This document shows, piece by piece, positions 51,056-59,280 of a stretch of 64,000 nucleotides of DNA. A program made the translations under genes and the position numbers. Origin of the DNA: Ilyomonas limi (GTDB taxonomy: Bacteria > Bacteroidota > Bacteroidia > Chitinophagales > Chitinophagaceae); the NCBI RefSeq assembly GCF_005233845.1, contig NZ_SZQL01000020.1, positions 34,471-98,470 of the forward strand, written 5' to 3'. The notes under the pieces are model-generated. The model was not told the DNA's origin. It saw only the letters and a list, made by a program, of their open reading frames with translations, and did no database searches. How positions within the stretch are numbered: position 1 is the first letter of the stretch; each line of letters begins with the position of its first letter.

Positions 51056-53443
51056 ATGAAAAAAGCTATACTTATGCTCTGTATTGCATCCCTCTTTTCA
51101 TTGTTTGCAACAGCACAAAACATCAACGATTCCATACTGCACAAAAGATGGGATGCCAAATGGATTCTGGCAGATCCGGCTGCACCGCATCAGTACGGCG
51201 TGTATCATTTTAGAAAAACAGTCCGGTTGGATAATGTACCCCCTCACTTCATCGTGCATGTGAGTGCAGATAACCGGTACAAGTTGTATGTAAATGGCAC
51301 AATGGTGTCGCTCGGTCCCGCAAGAGCCGATTTGTTCCACTGGAATTTTGAAACGGTAGATATTGCGCCGTATCTCAAAAAAGGAAACAATGTACTGGCA
51401 TCTGTAGTGTGGAACTTTGGCGAGTGGCGGCAGGAAGCTCAGATCACGTTGCAGACGGCTTTTATAATGCAAGGCAATACTGCAACAGAAGCAATAGTGA
51501 ATACAGATGCCTCGTGGAAGTGCGCCAAAGATACGGCTTACAACCCGCTGCCAGTGGATATTCATTATGCGTATTATGTGGCGGGCCCGGGCGAAAGAGT
51601 GGACTTCAATGCTTATCCGCAGCGATGGGAACAGCCAGATTTTAACGATGAAAGCTGGAAGCAGGCATCGCCTGTTTTTAACGGCTTGCCCAAAGGCGTA
51701 TTTGACTACACCTACGGATGGATGCTCGTACCCAGAAGCATTCCGCAGGTAGAACTCACGCCACAACGCCTGCAAAGTGTAAGAACTGTAAGCGGAACAA
51801 CAATACCGCCGGCTTTTCCTGCCACTAAACAAGCATTTACGGTACCCGCTAATACACAGGTAAGCATTTTATTAGACCAGGGATTTGAAACAAATGCCTA
51901 TCCGGTATTGCAGTTCAGCGGTGGAAAAGGAGCTACCATTACCATAGGCTATACCGAAGCGTTGTATAAAAAAGAAGGCGATAAAGTAATATATCAAAAA
52001 GGCAACCGCAATGAAGTAGCCGGCAAAGCATTCGTAGGCGTGTTTGACGAGGTAACTGCCGATGGAAAAAATAATCAAACATTCACTGCTTTATCATGGC
52101 GCACCTTCCGGTATGTACAACTAACTATTCAAACCAGCGCAGCACCATTAACCATTAACGATTTTTATGGCATTTACACTGGTTATCCTTTTCAATACAA
52201 CGCTACGTTTGATGCCGGCGATACGTTGTTGAATACCATACTCGAAGTGGGCTGGCGCACTGCCAGGGATTGTGCAGTGGAAACTTATATGGACTGCCCT
52301 TACTATGAGCAATTGCAATATGTAGGCGATACGCGCATACAGGCACTGGTATCGCTGTACAATAGCGGCGATGATCGGTTGATGCGTAATGCTATTAAAC
52401 AAATTCACGATTCACGCCTGGCAGAAGGCATTACACTAAGTCGCTATCCCTCATATACGCCGCAGGAAATACCTCCTTTTTCCCTATGGTGGATTGGGAT
52501 GGTGCACGACTATTGGATGTACCGGGATGATACTGCTTTTGTAAAACAGTTTTTACCCGGTGTGCGGGATGTATTGACTTTCTTTTCGCGCTACCAGGGT
52601 GGAGACGGCTCGCTGCAACACGCACCCTATTGGGAATTTACTGATTGGAGCGAAGGCAATGGCTGGCAGAATGGAATGCCACCTTTGGGAAGTGATGGCG
52701 CTTCTGCGGTATTGGATTTTCAACTACTGTGGGCGTACCAGTTGGCAGCACAGCTGGAAGAGCAGTTGGGAATGCAGGAATATGCACAATTGTATAAACA
52801 GAAAGCGGTACAATTAACGCAAACTATCAATACAAAATATTGGGACGAGGGCAGGGGCTTATACGCAGATACAAAAGAACATAACTTTTTTTCTCAGCAC
52901 GCCAATACATTGGCTGTTTTAACCGGCACCGTTGATGAAAAAAAAGCAGCAAATATTGCTAATAAGCTTTTAAACGATACATCTCTCACGCAAGCAACTG
53001 TTTATTTTAAGTATTATGTAAACCGCGCTTTGGTAAAAGCCGGATTGGGCGATTTGTATTTGGATCAATTAGGGTTATGGAAAGATAATCTGGCATATGG
53101 TATGACTACATGGGCAGAGATGAGTGATATTAATGCTTCCCGCTCCGACTGTCATGCCTGGGGAGCCAGCCCGAATATTGAATTGTTCAGAACGGTGTTG
53201 GGAATAGATTCAGACATGCCGGGATTTAACCATATTGCCATTACGCCACATTTAGGAAAATTAAAGAATGCTTCAGGCAGTATGCCGCATCCAAAGGGGA
53301 TGATTGCTGTAAGTTATCAATTGAATAATGGAAACTGGCAGGCAAGTATCGAATTGCCAGCAGGAACCGATGGAACATTACATTTCAGGGGTAAAACCTT
53401 TGCATTGAAGGCAGGAAAGAATGTGTTAAGTGGGAGAGAGTGA
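51056..53443 (+). CDS. GH78 alpha-L-rhamnosidase, secreted
   Basis: 795 residues with a signal peptide (cut after FATAQ near 21). The N-terminal beta-sandwich domains (to about 385) include VSADNRYKLYVNGT and GPGERVDFNAY. The (alpha/alpha)6 barrel (about 390-715) has the GH78 core ETYMDCPYYEQLQYVGDTR, where the family places its acidic catalytic residues, and DWSEGNGWQNG, ASRSDCHAWGASP. A C-terminal beta-sandwich closes it. It should release terminal L-rhamnose from plant polysaccharides or glycosides in the periplasm or outside. No rhamnose catabolic genes are adjacent; the next gene is convergent. Confidence 0.88.
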   Translation: MKKAILMLCIASLFSLFATAQNINDSILHKRWDAKWILADPAAPHQYGVYHFRKTVRLDNVPPHFIVHVSADNRYKLYVNGTMVSLGPARADLFHWNFETVDIAPYLKKGNNVLASVVWNFGEWRQEAQITLQTAFIMQGNTATEAIVNTDASWKCAKDTAYNPLPVDIHYAYYVAGPGERVDFNAYPQRWEQPDFNDESWKQASPVFNGLPKGVFDYTYGWMLVPRSIPQVELTPQRLQSVRTVSGTTIPPAFPATKQAFTVPANTQVSILLDQGFETNAYPVLQFSGGKGATITIGYTEALYKKEGDKVIYQKGNRNEVAGKAFVGVFDEVTADGKNNQTFTALSWRTFRYVQLTIQTSAAPLTINDFYGIYTGYPFQYNATFDAGDTLLNTILEVGWRTARDCAVETYMDCPYYEQLQYVGDTRIQALVSLYNSGDDRLMRNAIKQIHDSRLAEGITLSRYPSYTPQEIPPFSLWWIGMVHDYWMYRDDTAFVKQFLPGVRDVLTFFSRYQGGDGSLQHAPYWEFTDWSEGNGWQNGMPPLGSDGASAVLDFQLLWAYQLAAQLEEQLGMQEYAQLYKQKAVQLTQTINTKYWDEGRGLYADTKEHNFFSQHANTLAVLTGTVDEKKAANIANKLLNDTSLTQATVYFKYYVNRALVKAGLGDLYLDQLGLWKDNLAYGMTTWAEMSDINASRSDCHAWGASPNIELFRTVLGIDSDMPGFNHIAITPHLGKLKNASGSMPHPKGMIAVSYQLNNGNWQASIELPAGTDGTLHFRGKTFALKAGKNVLSGRE

Positions 53444-53461
53444 TATGATGTAGCTATGTCG

Positions 53462-53523
53462 TTCCGCAAATGCCGCCAATTTAAACTTGCTTTACTTCTG
53501 TCTTATCAGCAGCATTTGCGGAA
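53462..53523. repeat. Inverted repeat between convergent genes
   Basis: TTCCGCAAATGC and its perfect complement GCATTTGCGGAA are separated by 38 bases; the outer flanks read TCG and TGACG, extending to the GTCATTCC-type ends seen at 35602. It may act as a terminator for the rhamnosidase gene, or be one of the dispersed elements. Confidence 0.6.
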
Positions 53524-53561
53524 TGACGTAGCCTATTATTTCAGTCACATCTGTGAGCAAA

Positions 53562-53804
53562 TTATTTCGAACTCTGGTTGCTTTTTCCCTGGCTGCCACC
53601 TTCATTAGCTTTTCTGCTTGCTCGTTCAGCTTCCTCGCCCGATAATCTTCCTGCTCCATCCGTTACATTTTGCGCTTCCTGCGGATTAATGGGATTGTCC
53701 TGTTCATCAGCAGGTTTGGGTGCACCATATCTGTCGGTATTGGTGCCTGCAAAGTCGGATTGATTGTGGCCTGTTGTTTCGTTTTTATCGTTGTTGGTGC
53801 TCAT
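53562..53804 (-). CDS. Small hydrophilic hypothetical protein
   Basis: 80 residues with no hydrophobic core: mostly Asn, Asp, Gln, Gly, Ser and Lys, as in DQDNPINPQEAQNVTDGAG and SRKANEGGSQGKSNQSSK. It is probably disordered, resembling the hydrophilic stress proteins of soil bacteria in composition, but it matches no family I know. No Shine-Dalgarno sequence is seen. An ATG at 53804 is used; codons look normal for the genome. Confidence 0.6.
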   Translation of the reverse strand: MSTNNDKNETTGHNQSDFAGTNTDRYGAPKPADEQDNPINPQEAQNVTDGAGRLSGEEAERASRKANEGGSQGKSNQSSK

Positions 53805-53918
53805 AGGTATTGTTTTAAGTGAATCGGATAAATTTTATGCCAGATGTTATTCGTCTGTTATTAATATACCAGCCGGCTGTTGTATATAATTGATGGATGT
53901 AAAGTGGGGAGGATAAAA

Positions 53919-54335
53919 TTAATGTGTTGCAGATTGCATGTGTACAATGCTATCTACAATATAACGGCTAAAGCCGCGCCATGGCAATGTATTTTTATAT
54001 TCTTTATAATGCAAATCGTAGTAAGCACCGCTGTTGCTCATCAGCACATTGGCAAGGCTGTCGTTTTCAACCGAAAACTCAAACTCGTAAGATTGTATAG
54101 AACCAGGTTGCTGCGAGCGAATACCGCTTTGAATGAGTTTGCCTTCGTAGGTTTTAAAAAGGTTACCTTTCTTTACAATGTAATTGAGTTGTCCGCTTTT
54201 TACACCTTCGCCAAAAACGTATAAATAACTCCACCAAAACCAAAAGCCAATTATCAATATCAAAATGAGTACAATAATGGTAATTATCTTTTTGAAAGAA
54301 GATTTGCGTTGTAAATGATAACCTGGGAAAGCCAT
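53919..54335 (-). CDS. Single-pass membrane hypothetical protein
   Basis: 138 residues. After a basic start (HLQRKSSFKKI) comes one strong membrane helix (about 18-38) ending in FWFWWSYLYVFGEGVKSG. The soluble part has LNYIVKKGNLFKTYEGKLIQ and FEFSVENDSLANVL. Close relatives across Bacteroidota share the VFGEGVKSGxLNYIVKKG block. Some databases label them 6-phosphogluconate dehydrogenase, but nothing here supports that enzyme. Function unknown; it stands alone. Confidence 0.7.
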   Translation of the reverse strand: MAFPGYHLQRKSSFKKIITIIVLILILIIGFWFWWSYLYVFGEGVKSGQLNYIVKKGNLFKTYEGKLIQSGIRSQQPGSIQSYEFEFSVENDSLANVLMSNSGAYYDLHYKEYKNTLPWRGFSRYIVDSIVHMQSATH

Positions 54336-54401
54336 AATGATAGCATTTGTAGTATAAAGCTAATCTATTTCAAGAATAATGTTGTTGCTTGCGAATTGTA
54401 T

Positions 54402-54486
54402 AGATGAACACGGATGAAGCATAATGAATGATAAATTATCTGTCCAATCTCAACCTTACTATTCACAAAAACACCTGTGCTTATCT
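54402..54486. repeat. Imperfect inverted repeat (AGATGAACACGGATG type)
   Basis: AGATGAACACGGATG and CACCTGTGCTTATCT are inverted near-copies (11 of 15). The right arm matches a stretch at about 4203 (CATCTGTGTTTATATG). Such CACAGAT/ATCTGTG sequences are scattered in intergenic regions. Confidence 0.4.
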
Positions 54487-54506
54487 GTACAGTCTGCGAT
54501 GAACTT

Positions 54507-55085
54507 TTATATCAAACTCTTCAAAAGTGCATACTGCAACAAAATGATGGTTTTAGCATCTTGTATCTCGCCCTTTTCCAGCATTTGTACAGCGTCATCA
54601 AAAGGAATTTCCATTATTTGTACATCTTCGCCTTCTTTTTGCAATCCGCCACCGCCACCTGCTTTTTGGTCTTCGGTGTAAGAGGCAACATACAGGTACA
54701 ACAACTCTGTAAGCGAACCTGCCGAAGTATATGCCTGATATACTTTTTCTACATTCTCTACTGCATAGCCCGTTTCTTCTTTTATCTCCCTTTTAATAGT
54801 TGCTTCGGGCGATTCACTTGTATCTATTAGTCCTGCACAGGTTTCGGTAAGTATCCCGTCCTCGTTGCCATTTACATACGTAGCAATTCTGAACTGCCGT
54901 GTAAGGATAACCGTTTTGCTTTCTTTGTTGTACAGCAGGGCAGTTACTGCATTGCCGTGGTCAAATACTTCTCTTTGCTGGTTTTTCCATTTACCCTCTT
55001 CCTGCTGCAGTTCATAGTCAATTCTTTTAAGTACATAATGCTCATCCGATAAAATTGTTGTATGCTTTATTTTTACCTGCGGCAT
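54507..55085 (-). CDS. Nudix hydrolase, NudK/ADP-sugar pyrophosphatase type
   Basis: 192 residues from the ATG at 55085. The Nudix box is complete: G-L-I-D-T-S-E-S-P-E-A-T-I-K-R-E-I-K-E-E-T-G-Y. The flanks TRQFRIATYVN and CAGLIDTSE, together with YTSAGSLTELLYLY, fit the NudK-like group that cleaves GDP-mannose or ADP-ribose into a sugar phosphate and a nucleotide. It is cytoplasmic. It lies 45 bases downstream of the DUF1275 gene on the same strand and may be co-transcribed, though the two have no clear functional link. Confidence 0.9.
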   Translation of the reverse strand: MPQVKIKHTTILSDEHYVLKRIDYELQQEEGKWKNQQREVFDHGNAVTALLYNKESKTVILTRQFRIATYVNGNEDGILTETCAGLIDTSESPEATIKREIKEETGYAVENVEKVYQAYTSAGSLTELLYLYVASYTEDQKAGGGGGLQKEGEDVQIMEIPFDDAVQMLEKGEIQDAKTIILLQYALLKSLI

Positions 55086-55130
55086 ATTGTTTTTGGTAAA
55101 TGGGTGCAAATAACATGCGCATCTTCATAG

Positions 55131-55862
55131 TTATTTCGATTGTATTTTTCGCTTGATACGGTAATACCGAAAACGCATATTATCGTAGTAAAAAGCAATG
55201 AGTAAAAAAGCAGATGCAAACAACAATGTTTTTAGCCTGAAGGTGCTGTACATCAATCCCGCACTAATACCACCAAAAAAAAAGCAACTGATAATTGCCA
55301 GCTTTAAGTAGATGCTTCTGGTTAATTGATGAATACTGTTTGTTTTACGATAAAAAAACAGTTGCGACAATTCAATACCCAGATCGGTAAACGTGCCGGT
55401 TAAGTGCGTGGTACGCACTACCGACTGCGAAACACTGGTGACCAGCGCATTTTGCACACCCATAGCAAACAACAGTGAACAAGCCATAAGCCGACTGTCA
55501 ACGGCCGATGATAAAAAAGGATCGCCGGTAAGGCCTATAGTAATAAGTATACTTATTTCAATAAACATGGGCAAAACGTGTCCAATGGCAGGTTTTATTC
55601 TTACAGTAATTTCTGTTAGCAGGTTGGATACGAAAGCACCGGTTAAAAAGGAAAGCACGAATGACAAATAAGTCAGCGCCATTCCATAGTTTTTAACGGA
55701 AAAATCCTCCGCAAAATAAGCAAAATGACCCGTGAGGTTGGTAGTAAGTGTATGTACAGATAAAATGCCGGTAGTATTAACCATGCCTGCAACCAACGAA
55801 AGCATAGATGCCAGCTTGAGGTTATGAATATACGTTCTGCTTTTGCCCTTGTGCCTGAACAT
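55131..55862 (-). CDS. YoaK-like (DUF1275) membrane protein
   Basis: 243 residues from the ATG at 55862, with six hydrophobic segments. DUF1275 landmarks are GMVNTTGILSVHTLTTNLTG (the usual GxxxAxxxxxLGxFxxxxTGN region), LLFAMGVQNALVTS and HLTGTFTDLGIELSQ. The family is widespread and of unknown function; transport of small molecules has been suggested but not shown. An in-frame ATG 36 bases upstream gives a longer, less likely form. Confidence 0.85.
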   Translation of the reverse strand: MFRHKGKSRTYIHNLKLASMLSLVAGMVNTTGILSVHTLTTNLTGHFAYFAEDFSVKNYGMALTYLSFVLSFLTGAFVSNLLTEITVRIKPAIGHVLPMFIEISILITIGLTGDPFLSSAVDSRLMACSLLFAMGVQNALVTSVSQSVVRTTHLTGTFTDLGIELSQLFFYRKTNSIHQLTRSIYLKLAIISCFFFGGISAGLMYSTFRLKTLLFASAFLLIAFYYDNMRFRYYRIKRKIQSK

Positions 55863-56271
55863 TACTCTTAAATAAAATAAGCGGCAAAAGTAGCCCATTG
55901 CGGGTTGCTATACATGCAGCATCAGATTTTAAAAATATTAAAATATTAATTGGAATCCCGCTGTGCCGTTATGCCTGATGCATGTTTATTCTGTTGTATA
56001 ACACTGTCCTGTGTGGCGTCTACAACACAGTAATGCAACGAACTACCCACCTATCGCATTTACCTTATTACATTGTTGCAATAAAGAAGATTATGGTTAA
56101 AGCGCTTAAACAATCACACCACTTTCAAAACATCTGATATCTAGGTAATAGTAAAAAAATATGCCTTATACGGCAAATGCCAGTTTCTTAAGTAATGTAT
56201 AAATAATCTTACAGCAATAGCACAGGGCACAGTTTTGGGGCGCAGTAGTATTCACCCAAAAAACTATTATT
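55863..56271. other. 409-base divergent gap
   Basis: Should carry promoters for the DUF1275 gene and the YciE-like gene. No specific box or repeat was recognised; the YciE-like gene has no Shine-Dalgarno sequence or sigma-54-like site. Confidence 0.4.
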
Positions 56272-56853
56272 ATGGACCAGATGAATGATTTAAAAGCATT
56301 ATTAAAGCACGATGTGCAAATGCTGGTGTCGGTAGAAGACCAGATAATTGAAGCCCTGCCGGCAATGATTAAGCGCGCCACCAGCCAGCAATTGAAGAAG
56401 GCTTTGGATGAGCATTTAAACATTACCAAAAGGCAGCGCCAACGCCTCGACCAAGTGAATCAATTGTTGGGTGCCAGCGAGGAAGATGCTACCAGATATT
56501 CCGGCGTATTGGCAACGCTGATGGGCGGCACCAAATGCAAAGGCATGGACGGCATTATAGATGAAGGCGAAAAAATAATGGCCGAAAATCTGAGCGAGGA
56601 AGTAATGGATGCAGCCATAATTGGTGCCTGCCAAAAGGTAGAACATTTTGAAATTGCATCGTATGGTACTGCCCGCACGTATGCGCAGGAACTTGGGTTG
56701 GCACAGGTACAGCAACTGCTGCAGCAAACACTCGACGAAGAGTATATGGCAGACCAGGAACTGACCGGGCTGGCAGAACAGCGCATTAACCAGCGTGCAA
56801 TATCCGGCGCTGCAATGTCGGGTTCCATAATGCCGGGCTCACGAACTTTATAA
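56272..56853 (+). CDS. YciE/YciF-type (DUF892) ferritin-like protein
   Basis: 193 residues, cytoplasmic. A four-helix ferritin-like bundle has the repeated E-x-x-H and E-x6-Y-type metal positions: VSVEDQIIEALPAM, LDEHLNITKRQRQ, CQKVEHFEIASYGTAR and LDEEYMADQELT. DUF892 proteins are stress-induced in many bacteria and resemble rubrerythrin-type di-iron proteins; a peroxidase or iron-handling role is likely but not shown. The C-terminal 20 residues are a flexible tail. Monocistronic, ended by a strong terminator. Confidence 0.9.
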   Translation: MDQMNDLKALLKHDVQMLVSVEDQIIEALPAMIKRATSQQLKKALDEHLNITKRQRQRLDQVNQLLGASEEDATRYSGVLATLMGGTKCKGMDGIIDEGEKIMAENLSEEVMDAAIIGACQKVEHFEIASYGTARTYAQELGLAQVQQLLQQTLDEEYMADQELTGLAEQRINQRAISGAAMSGSIMPGSRTL

Positions 56854-56880
56854 AGGACTATTTAACAGCAAAAACTTTCA

Positions 56881-56912
56881 AAAATCCGTGACTGTATAGC
56901 GTCACGGATTTT
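56881..56912 (+). terminator. Terminator of the YciE-like gene
   Basis: AAAATCCGTGAC pairs perfectly with GTCACGGATTTT around an 8-base loop, with a T-run. It lies 27 bases after the stop. Confidence 0.9.
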
Positions 56913-57266
56913 TTGTGGGGAATGTCTTATAAAATAATTATCAACAATCAGGTTATAAAACAGCACTGCTGCAGCTTGGACACTAAAGGCATAATAATAT
57001 AGTACTTGGGAGCAATACAACATACAAACGGCATTGCTGTATCTGAAATGCAGAAGGCTACCAACTGTAAAAACGGTGAAATTTCAACATTAAGCAACCA
57101 CGGGCCAAACCATTGTTTGTTTACAGTAATACACCTTTTGGCAAAAAAATAAGTCTTTTCTCCGGTGCTGTTGTATATTATTTACTAACAATCAGTTATT
57201 ACTTATACATTCGGCATAAAGCTTTAGGACAAATTATTGCTGTTTAACTAAATTTGCAGTTTAACT
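56913..57266. other. 354-base gap before the CorC-type gene
   Basis: Nothing was found except the -7 box at 57249 just before the next start. Confidence 0.4.
57249..57256 (+). promoter_or_regulatory. -7 box of the CorC-type gene
   Basis: TAAATTTG, followed by C, is a perfect TAnnTTTG box. It lies 10 bases before the ATG at 57267, so the mRNA would have almost no leader. A weak -33 candidate, TTTAGG, is at about 57223. Confidence 0.5.
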
Positions 57267-58577
57267 ATGATAGAAGTCCTGATAATTCTTGCGCTGATTA
57301 TCCTGAATGGCGTTTTTGCCATGAGTGAAATGGCATTGGTTTCGGCACGCAGGGCAAGACTGGAAAGCCAGGCTGCCAAAGGCGATAAGAAAGCCCGCGA
57401 AGCACTCGATTTAGCCAGTCACCCCGATCAGTTTATTTCTACGGTTCAGTTGGCCATTACGCTTATTACTTTATTAAATGGTATTTTCTCCGGCAAAAAT
57501 ATAGAGGATGATATAATTACTTTTCTAAACCGCTACGAAGTAGTGCGCCCATACAGCACCAATATTGCTACCGTGCTGGTGATAATTGTTATTACATACT
57601 TTTCGCTGGTGTTGGGCGAGCTGGTGCCCAAAAGAATAGGGCTTAGCAACCCCGAAGGCATTGCAAAAAATATTGCCGGGCCTATGCGCATTGTTTCGCG
57701 TATTACCTATCCCTTCATCTGGCTGCTGGGTAAAAGCAGTAATGCCATTATCAAGCTGTTCAACATTAAGCCTAACGAAACGCCGGTAACCGAAGAAGAA
57801 ATAAAAGCGATCATTAGCGAGGGCACTGAACATGGCACTATAGAAGAAGCAGAACAGTTAATTATTGAGCGCGTATTCAGGCTGGGCGACCGCAATATTA
57901 CGTCGCTAATGACGCACCGCAGCGATATTACATGGCTGGACGTAAACCTTACCGTAGCCGATGTGAAAAATAAATTTGATATACACTCGGTGTATCCGCT
58001 TTGCGAAGGCAGTATAGACCAGATAAAAGGTGTAATTTATTTAAAAGATTTATTTGTTGCCCAACCCGAAACACCACTAAAAGACATTGCCCAACTGGCT
58101 ATGTATGTGCCCGAAAACAATACAGCATACCACGTGCTGGAAAAATTTCAAAGCTCCAAAATTCACTACGCTTTTATTGTGGATGAATATGGTACACTGC
58201 AAGGCATGATAACGCTCAATGATATATTGGAAGCCATTGTGGGCGATATAGCACAGCCGCACGAAGAAGACTACGAGATTGTAGCACGTGAAGACGGAAG
58301 TTTTTTGGTGGATGCTCAGTTGCCCTTTTTCAATTTCCTGTCGCACTTTTACAAAACCGACTGGTTGGGAAATGACGAGGAGGAAGATGATTTTAATACA
58401 CTTGCCGGCTTTATCCTGTATCACTTAGAACGCATACCGGTAACTGGCGACAAGCTGGAATACCGCGGTTTTACCTTTGAGATAGTTGATATGGACGGGC
58501 AGCGTATAGACAAAGTGCTCATCACCCTTTCGCCCGAAGAAATGGAAGCTTATACAGCGAAGTTGAATGAGGAATAA
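57267..58577 (+). CDS. CNNM/CorC-type membrane protein (HlyC/CorC family)
   Basis: 436 residues. The DUF21 transmembrane domain (1-190) has four hydrophobic segments with FAMSEMALVSARRARLE and LVLGELVPKRIGL. Two CBS domains (about 205-325) follow with MTHRSDITWLD and HYAFIVDEYGTLQGMITLND. The C-terminal CorC/HlyC domain has EDGSFLVDAQLPFFNFLSHF and GDKLEYRGFTFEIVDMDGQRID. The family exports Mg2+ or Co2+ and contributes to divalent cation balance; the hemolysin name is historical. Monocistronic. Confidence 0.9.
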   Translation: MIEVLIILALIILNGVFAMSEMALVSARRARLESQAAKGDKKAREALDLASHPDQFISTVQLAITLITLLNGIFSGKNIEDDIITFLNRYEVVRPYSTNIATVLVIIVITYFSLVLGELVPKRIGLSNPEGIAKNIAGPMRIVSRITYPFIWLLGKSSNAIIKLFNIKPNETPVTEEEIKAIISEGTEHGTIEEAEQLIIERVFRLGDRNITSLMTHRSDITWLDVNLTVADVKNKFDIHSVYPLCEGSIDQIKGVIYLKDLFVAQPETPLKDIAQLAMYVPENNTAYHVLEKFQSSKIHYAFIVDEYGTLQGMITLNDILEAIVGDIAQPHEEDYEIVAREDGSFLVDAQLPFFNFLSHFYKTDWLGNDEEEDDFNTLAGFILYHLERIPVTGDKLEYRGFTFEIVDMDGQRIDKVLITLSPEEMEAYTAKLNEE

Positions 58578-58698
58578 AAGCTGTTCTGAACCGTAAAAAC
58601 GCGGGCACAAAGTTGTACGAAGAGGAAAGTTATGAATAAACATGTCTTTGCCAAGACCTGAGCAAAGAACATGGACTTGTGAGCGTAGAGAGCAACCT

Positions 58699-58790
58699 CA
58701 TTGCGAGCGCGAGTGAAGCAATCTGAGGATTATAATATAGTCAAAACCGCCATCAATAATGATTTAAGGCATAGGTTGCTTCATTCCTCC
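58699..58790. repeat. Dispersed repeat, relative of the element at 28532
   Basis: CATTGCGAGCG, GAGTGAAGCAATCTGAGG and an inverted GGTTGCTTCATT at the far end frame about 92 non-coding bases. It accounts for most of the 297-base gap between the CorC-type gene and the convergent DUF6582-like gene. Confidence 0.5.
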
Positions 58791-58874
58791 AATTATGCAC
58801 GCATTCTGAGTACTACTTGTAGTTCTTCCTTGAACCCCGGCAGAGAAACACCTTAACACCTGTAAAATTTTACC

Positions 58875-59174
58875 CTATTTTGATGAATTTTTAGTGTGCG
58901 GTTTTTTACCCAATTCGTGCCAGTCTTTTTCCTGAATTGTGATACCGTAATGATCTGCGGCTTTTTTAATGTTGGCAAAAGCCAAATCACGGTCCTCATC
59001 CGATACACCTTCCACCTGATCGAAACGTGCGAGTGCATTCTTAACATGCGATGCATCTGTCAATGGCTCTTTGCGCTGTTTGGGAAAAGCAAAGATGCTT
59101 TCAGGCAAATCGTTTTTTTCTTTTGTACTTAAATCGCCGTGTTCTGTATGCGGCTTCCATGTTGTTTTAGACAT
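58875..59174 (-). CDS. DUF6582-like small stress protein
   Basis: 99 residues, hydrophilic. The block ESIFAFPKQRKEPLTDASHV, then RFDQVEGVSDEDRDLAFANI, matches the family of small proteins seen in many bacteria (DUF6582), annotated without function. It is translated from a strong Shine-Dalgarno site (GCAGGAGGTG, 6 bases before the ATG), and a sigma-54-like element sits 43 bases before the start, the same arrangement as hsp20. This suggests stress or stationary-phase control. Function unknown. Confidence 0.85.
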   Translation of the reverse strand: MSKTTWKPHTEHGDLSTKEKNDLPESIFAFPKQRKEPLTDASHVKNALARFDQVEGVSDEDRDLAFANIKKAADHYGITIQEKDWHELGKKPHTKNSSK

Positions 59175-59180
59175 TATTCA

Positions 59181-59190
59181 CCTCCTGCAG
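59181..59190 (-). promoter_or_regulatory. Strong Shine-Dalgarno site of the DUF6582-like gene
   Basis: On the minus strand CTGCAGGAGG is 6 bases before the ATG; the core AGGAGG is at 59181-59186. Besides hsp20, no other gene I checked in this window has one. Confidence 0.85.
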
Positions 59191-59217
59191 TTGTATAATA
59201 AACAATATACATCCATT

Positions 59218-59233
59218 TTCAATAAACCTGCCA
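59218..59233 (-). promoter_or_regulatory. Sigma-54-like -24/-12 promoter of the DUF6582-like gene
   Basis: The minus strand reads TGGCAGGTTTATTGAA: -24 TGGCA and -12 TTG with the correct spacing, but the -12 C is replaced by A. It ends 43 bases before the ATG, almost the same distance as in hsp20 (45). Confidence 0.5.
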
Positions 59234-59280
59234 GTCCTTACAGTTGCAGTATGTGATAAAAATTAAATACGCTATTGCTT

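Noticed and set aside
53827..53842. Third sigma-54-like site, TGGCATAAAATTTATC, before the hydrophilic 80-residue gene
   Set aside because: The -12 GC is missing and the distance to the start (22 bases) differs from the other two; no Shine-Dalgarno sequence follows.
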